A program made the translations under genes and the position numbers. Under the pieces are notes generated by a model that did no database searches, was not told the origin of the DNA, and worked only from the letters and a program-made list of their open reading frames with translations. Source: Proales similis (taxonomy: Eukaryota; Rotifera; Eurotatoria; Ploima; Proalidae). Taken from it: a DNA stretch of 64,000 bases. Of the stretch, positions 59,498-64,000 are shown one piece after another. Location: contig JAGVRJ010000001.1 of NCBI GenBank assembly GCA_019059635.1, positions 3,534,001 to 3,598,000 on the forward strand, in the 5' to 3' direction. How positions within the stretch are numbered: the stretch's first letter is position 1; each line of letters starts with the position of its first letter.

Positions 59498-62400
59498 TGT
59501 TCTAGTCAAACAGTCAAAGAGAGCCAATTACGAATAGCCACAAGCCGGCCCTGTTCAATATGAGCCCGTGTGTGTGTGCGCGCTCGAGAATAATCTCAAT
59601 ATTGCCACTCTTTCTGTAACAAGATGAAGATCATAAAGAGTCGGCCGACTCGTTCATTTGTTTGGCGCTTATTATTTCATAGTTTCTATTCATTCACGTG
59701 CAGAGATTGGTTCATATTCAGCTAGTTGAGGCGAGCCGACTTGAGGCCGTCTTGGGCCTTGGTATTTTCTTTTACAATTCAAGATTAGATTTGAAATGGC
59801 AAGCAAAGAGGAGCAGAGCAAGAGAGGTCAAGCTGATCAAAACCAGAAATTCTTCGCTTTATTTATTCATTCATATTTCTCCATTTTCATCTTTCCTTTT
59901 ATTGTCTCTTATGCATGAAGGATTAGGAAGCGTGCGAGGATCAAGCCGTAAGTCTGGCTGCTCGCTCGCACGCCTCTTTTCGCTCCCTCTTCATCCCTCG
60001 CCTCTCTTTCCATATTTCTTGTCTCTATTTTCACTTTGGCTCGGCTATTTTCTCTTTGGTTACTGCCTGCCTGCTTGGCTGCTTGGCCGACTGGATAGAA
60101 AGCGAAACGAAAGAGAATAAATTGCGCTTAACTGACGAGCAGGCCACAAATCAAGAACAAAGAGCTCAAATGAAGTGACAAAATGCAACGAGGCATGATG
60201 GGAAAGCGTCGTCGTCGTCGTCGTTTGCGTTTATTTCAAGTTGGCTTGTTTGAACGGCCGAATGAAGCCAGACAAGCAAACTAGGCAACGAGGACATTCG
60301 GACGTAAAGAAGGAAAGAGACGCCCAAGCAACAATAGGGAACAGGCGGCGCATTCAAGGTAAGGTGATGAGACCACAAAGAAATTATGTCGTTGGCCGTC
60401 CAAACAATTTGTTCCGCCCTAAATGATCGAATCGTGTTTTGAATGAGTTGCAGCCATGTGAAAAGTTGAAAGAGAGCGAGCCGCGGCGGCTTCAAGTTTG
60501 ATTGTAGGCAAAGAGTGAGAGAAAGAGGACCACCGGTCGCCTAGTTCGAATGATGGACGGGCGCGACCATTAGGACCAGGAAACAAATATTGAAGGAGGA
60601 AGCGCACGCGCGCGCGCTCCATGCTAATGTCACAGTTGTTTATCATTTGCATTTTTATTTAAATAATAACTAACGCAAATGTGAGCGTAACGCACAGGAC
60701 GAGGCCGACCAGCGACAGTAATGGTGGTGGCCGGCCCAATGAATATTTATTCACATTAGGTCCTAATTAATGTGGCATTAGGCTTGCAGTTCTAAGCGAC
60801 GACTGGACGGTCAATCAAGCGCGGCTGCAAATGTCGTTTCGATTCCATTAAATCCAACTCGGCTCTATATCACTGCTCGTGTGTGTTGGTGCGCGACCCC
60901 GATTTTGTTTGTGTGTGCGAGGGCAATGTGCAGCTCGTCATAATCAAAAGGTTTAATCTCCTAAGAGGCGATCAAAAGCATCCGTTTAACATTTGGCGCC
61001 TTCCCCTCCTCAAAAAAAGCCCGCATTGAACTCGGCCGATTGCGTGTCGTCTGACTGGCATTGTCGAACTACTCCTGTCCAAAGCTGTTGAGCTCGGCTG
61101 AAAAGCAAAGCCCGCCAACTCGCTCGGCGAGCACTCATTCGAACGTGGCGTCGAATGTAGAGCGACAGGGGAAGCCTTGTTTGTGGGCAACAGTGTTGAC
61201 GGCCTATCATCATCTCCTAATTGCCATTCTTATTAGAAGCCGTCCAACCAAGCGCTTGTTCGGCTTTGTTTTTAATTAAACCCCTAACGTGCCAAGATCG
61301 GTCTTGTTCTTGCTCGAGTCTGCTCTAAATCTCAGCTGGCTTGCATTCTATCCTTCTCGCTGGCTCGCCCTCCCGCTCAATCTATTTGGGCCCTCTTCCA
61401 ACCGTGTCTACGTGCGCTTGCGTGAGTGCGTGTGAGTGAGAGTCTGTTTACTTATTTGCTTGGGCCAAATATTTTGAATAAACTTGCGCGTTCGATCGTG
61501 CATAGATCTAGTAGAGTGTATGTATGCATTATTTGGTGGTCACTTGGTTTAATTCGATCCGAGCGAACAACACGATGACATAAAACGCTCTCAATCGAAT
61601 TCAATTACGCGCCCATTGGGCCACATTCAATAGCTGCCTAGCGAGCGAGTAAATTAATTAACCGATATATAGAAGCATAGGAGATTGCCATGCTATTTAT
61701 CATTATTATCCGAGATTCGCTTAGCGGCCACACACAAGCCGGAAAGGGCACACAACAACACACACAAATTTGACCACAACCGATGGGGATCGCCTTATCA
61801 AAAGATTTGTGCCCGATTCGCGTCATTTCTGTCTCGCTACGTGCGTATGCGATTTGGCGTGTGTGTGAGGGCTTGCTCTTTCTCTCTCTCTCTCTCGTTC
61901 GAATTGTGTGATTCGTAATTGTTGCTCTCTTTCAATGACTCTGCCTCAAGCGATTTGAGGCGGCCGGCCGCAGCAGCGGTTATGCTGGCATCGGCAATGG
62001 TCACGCGGACCCACTTGAATACGTCGAGTTTGATTGATTGAATACTGAGTGTTTACAAGTGCCCGCTTTTCATAAAAATCGCGATCTATCCATTCGCTCA
62101 AAACATTTTTTATTTATTTTTCTCAACCTTTCATTCCCTGCTTCCCCCTCTCTCTCTGGGCCCCTGCCTCTTTCTCTTGTTGTTTACGCGCGTGTATTTG
62201 GTAGCTTAGTTGACACTCACGAGCTAGCTTGCTGCGCCGGACGGCCGATTCTATTTTTGTTTAAAATAAAAACTGCTTATTTACTATTTTCTTTTTCGAC
62301 TACGGCCCGATCCGCAGAGGCATTTAAATGTCCTCGTTTGGCCAAACGTTGTTTCTCTGTTTGCTCATAATTTACCGCCGCCCGATGCCTGCACAGAGTG

Positions 62401-62773
62401 CGCGCAATCATCAAGCGCCCGTTCGTTGTTGCCATTCTCCCCTTCATCCCATTTCTCTCGCTCGCTCTCTCTCTCTTCTCGTTAGTTGGCTAGTTCGTTC
62501 GCTTGCTCATTTACTTATTCCCTTCCCGCTAAACGACCTCTCCATCTACACGCTCACACACACACACAAACAGGGCGGTCGGTCGGTCGGTCTATTTTGG
62601 ACCAGCGACAACGCTCAATTAAGCGTTCGATCAAGATTGCGTCTTTTTTTTTTATTAATTTTCGCGTTTATTTTGTTGCCATTGTTGTTTTGTTTTGGTC
62701 CTATTTGAGTTGGTTCTATTTGAATTATTGAAATAAGGCCAGAGGAGCAGGGCGCGCAAGGTCTGACAGAGTA
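59498..62773. other. Gene-free region between ABCF3 and the Kelch-like gene
   Basis: 3.3 kb without a supported gene. It contains a (GTC)n run at 60208-60226, CT-rich tracts at 61878-61896 and 62457-62475, and a GGTC tetranucleotide run at 62577-62592. An AT-rich block at 60738-60782 with several ATTA/TAAT cores reads like a homeodomain-binding cluster. TAATTAATTAACC lies at about 61649. Open frames here match no family. It probably contains promoter and 5' UTR exons of the Kelch-like gene. Confidence 0.5.
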
Positions 62774-64000
62774 ATGAGCAGAGACAAGCCGGGGCCTCAA
62801 GTGGATAGCGGACGCCCACAGCCGGCCGACAGCATTATGAGCGGCATTAGCTCGCTGAGAAGCGACAAAATGCTCTGCGATCTCACGCTGATTGTTCAAG
62901 GTTTGTGGTCTTTTACTCGCTTGAATTCTTTTCCTCTTCTACTAGCCTGAATCCTGTTCTACTGTTCTACTCGCTGCTTGCAGGTCGGCAGTTTCAAGTG
63001 CACAAGGTTGTAATGGCCTCCTGCTCGGACTATTTCCGCTCCATGTTCACAAGCGGGATGCGGGAGGCGTCGCAAAGTGAAATAGAACTGAAAGGAGTGT
63101 GCGGCAACGGATTTGAAAAGCTGCTCGAAATAATCTACAACTCGAGCGCCGAGTTCGACACGCACGACGACCTGTTCGACACCATATCGGCGGCGTCGCA
63201 TCTCCAATGCATCATCGGCATTGAGTATTGTGAAGAGAGCCTGCTCGCCAGACTTGACTGCGATAACTTTAATTATTTCATTGAGATGGCCACGTTCTAC
63301 GGCCTGAGGCGTGCACTCGACCGCATTGAGCTATTCATAGTAAACAACTTGGCCCAGATTGTCAACAGAGCGGTTCGCTTGTCAAGGTTGCTATTCGAAC
63401 AAATTTTCGTTCTCATTCGATTTTTTACAAACAAATGCGCAAACTCAATAGAACTGTGACAAGCAGCGCGGAAAGTAGCAGCAGCGATGACGATCGACGA
63501 GATGACGAGGAAGCCGACGAGTCGACGAACGACAATCAAATGAGTGGCAATTACGTTTTTGACGACCATGCGGCCATATTGAGCGAGCAAGCGAGCAGCT
63601 CAGGCGTTTCGAGTCGTTCGAGCGGTAATTCGTCCTCGCTGCTCAGCTACGAGCAGCTCTCCAAATGTCTCTCGCACGAGCAGCTAAAATTGAGCGAAAT
63701 CGAGTTATTCGAGTTGACTTGGCGCTGGATCGAGGCGAATATTTGCCGCTTACCGAGACACGCGCGTTCGTCTAGGCGCAAAAAGAAAAAGCCAAAACTG
63801 AATAATTGGACGCCTCTGCGAAGCGCTCGTAGACTTGAGCTAATTCGTAATCTAATAAGAAAGATTCGATTCGCGCTCATCTCGCCCGATGATCTGGTCA
63901 ATCGCGTGCAGTCCACAAGTAGTCTAATGCTTCAGGACGAGCAGCTCAGGCGATTGCTGGTCGAGGCGCTCAACTTCCACTTGACAGCAGGCAGGTCCGG
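62774..64000 (+). CDS. Kelch-like BTB-BACK protein, N-terminal part (3' end outside window)
   Basis: Substrate adaptor of Cullin-3 ubiquitin ligases by family knowledge. Exons 62774-62900, 62984 to about 63392, and about 63471 onward to the edge. BTB domain: SDKMLCDLTLIVQGRQFQVH, KVVMASCSDYFRSMFTSGM, AASHLQCIIGIEYCEESL-like helices. BACK domain follows: YGLRRALDRIELFIVNNLAQ, then a break by about 65 Ser/Asp-rich residues, and LSEIELFELTWRWIEANICR. It resumes as RNLIRKIRFALISPDDLVNR and LLVEALNFHLTAGRS, the point where Kelch repeats usually begin. A second basic insert (RRKKKKPKLNN) is present. The Kelch propeller would lie beyond the window. Orthologue not assigned. Confidence 0.88.

Noticed and set aside
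59698-60120. 140-codon plus-strand frame between ABCF3 and the Kelch-like gene
   Set aside because: Composition follows CT-rich non-coding DNA and no domain is visible.

Overview
The window is a piece of a compact, intron-containing animal genome. Most introns are about 40-90 bp with canonical splice sites, and spacing between neighbouring genes ranges from about 30 bp to 3.7 kb. The gene content (kainate-type glutamate receptor, nicotinic acetylcholine receptor subunit, G-alpha subunits, tau-like protein, Hox gene, motile-cilium subunit DRC11/IQCA1) is that of a bilaterian with neurons and motile cilia. The Antp-class homeodomain at 51 kb reads most like spiralian Lox5, so a small-genome spiralian (annelid, orthonectid, rotifer or flatworm grade) is my best inference. 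The species cannot be fixed from the sequence. I see no transposon, CRISPR array, rRNA or tRNA gene.

Layout. 0-10 kb: 3' part of a kainate receptor (+), an intronless G-alpha-s (+), an alpha-type nicotinic receptor subunit (-), and Rab geranylgeranyltransferase alpha (+). 10-21 kb: a 2.3 kb non-coding stretch, a small Asn-rich tau/MAP2-family protein (+), INTS7 (-), TMEM163 (+), and an AidB/ACDH-11-type acyl-CoA dehydrogenase (+). 21-32 kb: a homeodomain factor I cannot place (-), PPWD1 (-), IQCA1/DRC11 (+), a divergent G-alpha (-), and C1D (+). 32-50 kb: an intronless 2,044-codon pecanex (+), a Rac-family GTPase (-), a tiny two-exon UQCR11 (+), ANKFY1/Rabankyrin-5 (-), a short unknown membrane protein (+), and TTI1 (+), which starts only 30 bp after it. 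50-64 kb: a Lox5-like Hox gene (-) with 3.7 kb of empty upstream DNA, a LIMD2/EPLIN-like LIM protein (+), ABCF3 (-), 3.3 kb of empty DNA, and the 5' part of a Kelch-like BTB-BACK protein (+).

The genes do not form one pathway. Several sit head-to-head over 200-700 bp (INTS7/TMEM163, PPWD1/IQCA1, G-alpha/C1D, ANKFY1/unknown gene), which suggests shared promoters. The most notable points are: a tau-like gene with only one well-preserved repeat; at least seven GC-AG introns; a G-alpha-s with an insertion of more than 50 residues near its C-terminus; a second G-alpha lacking the usual TCAT guanine-binding motif; an orphan homeodomain; and a Hox gene with no other Hox gene in the window. Exon boundaries were spliced by eye from frame continuity, GT/GC-AG signals and family alignment from memory.
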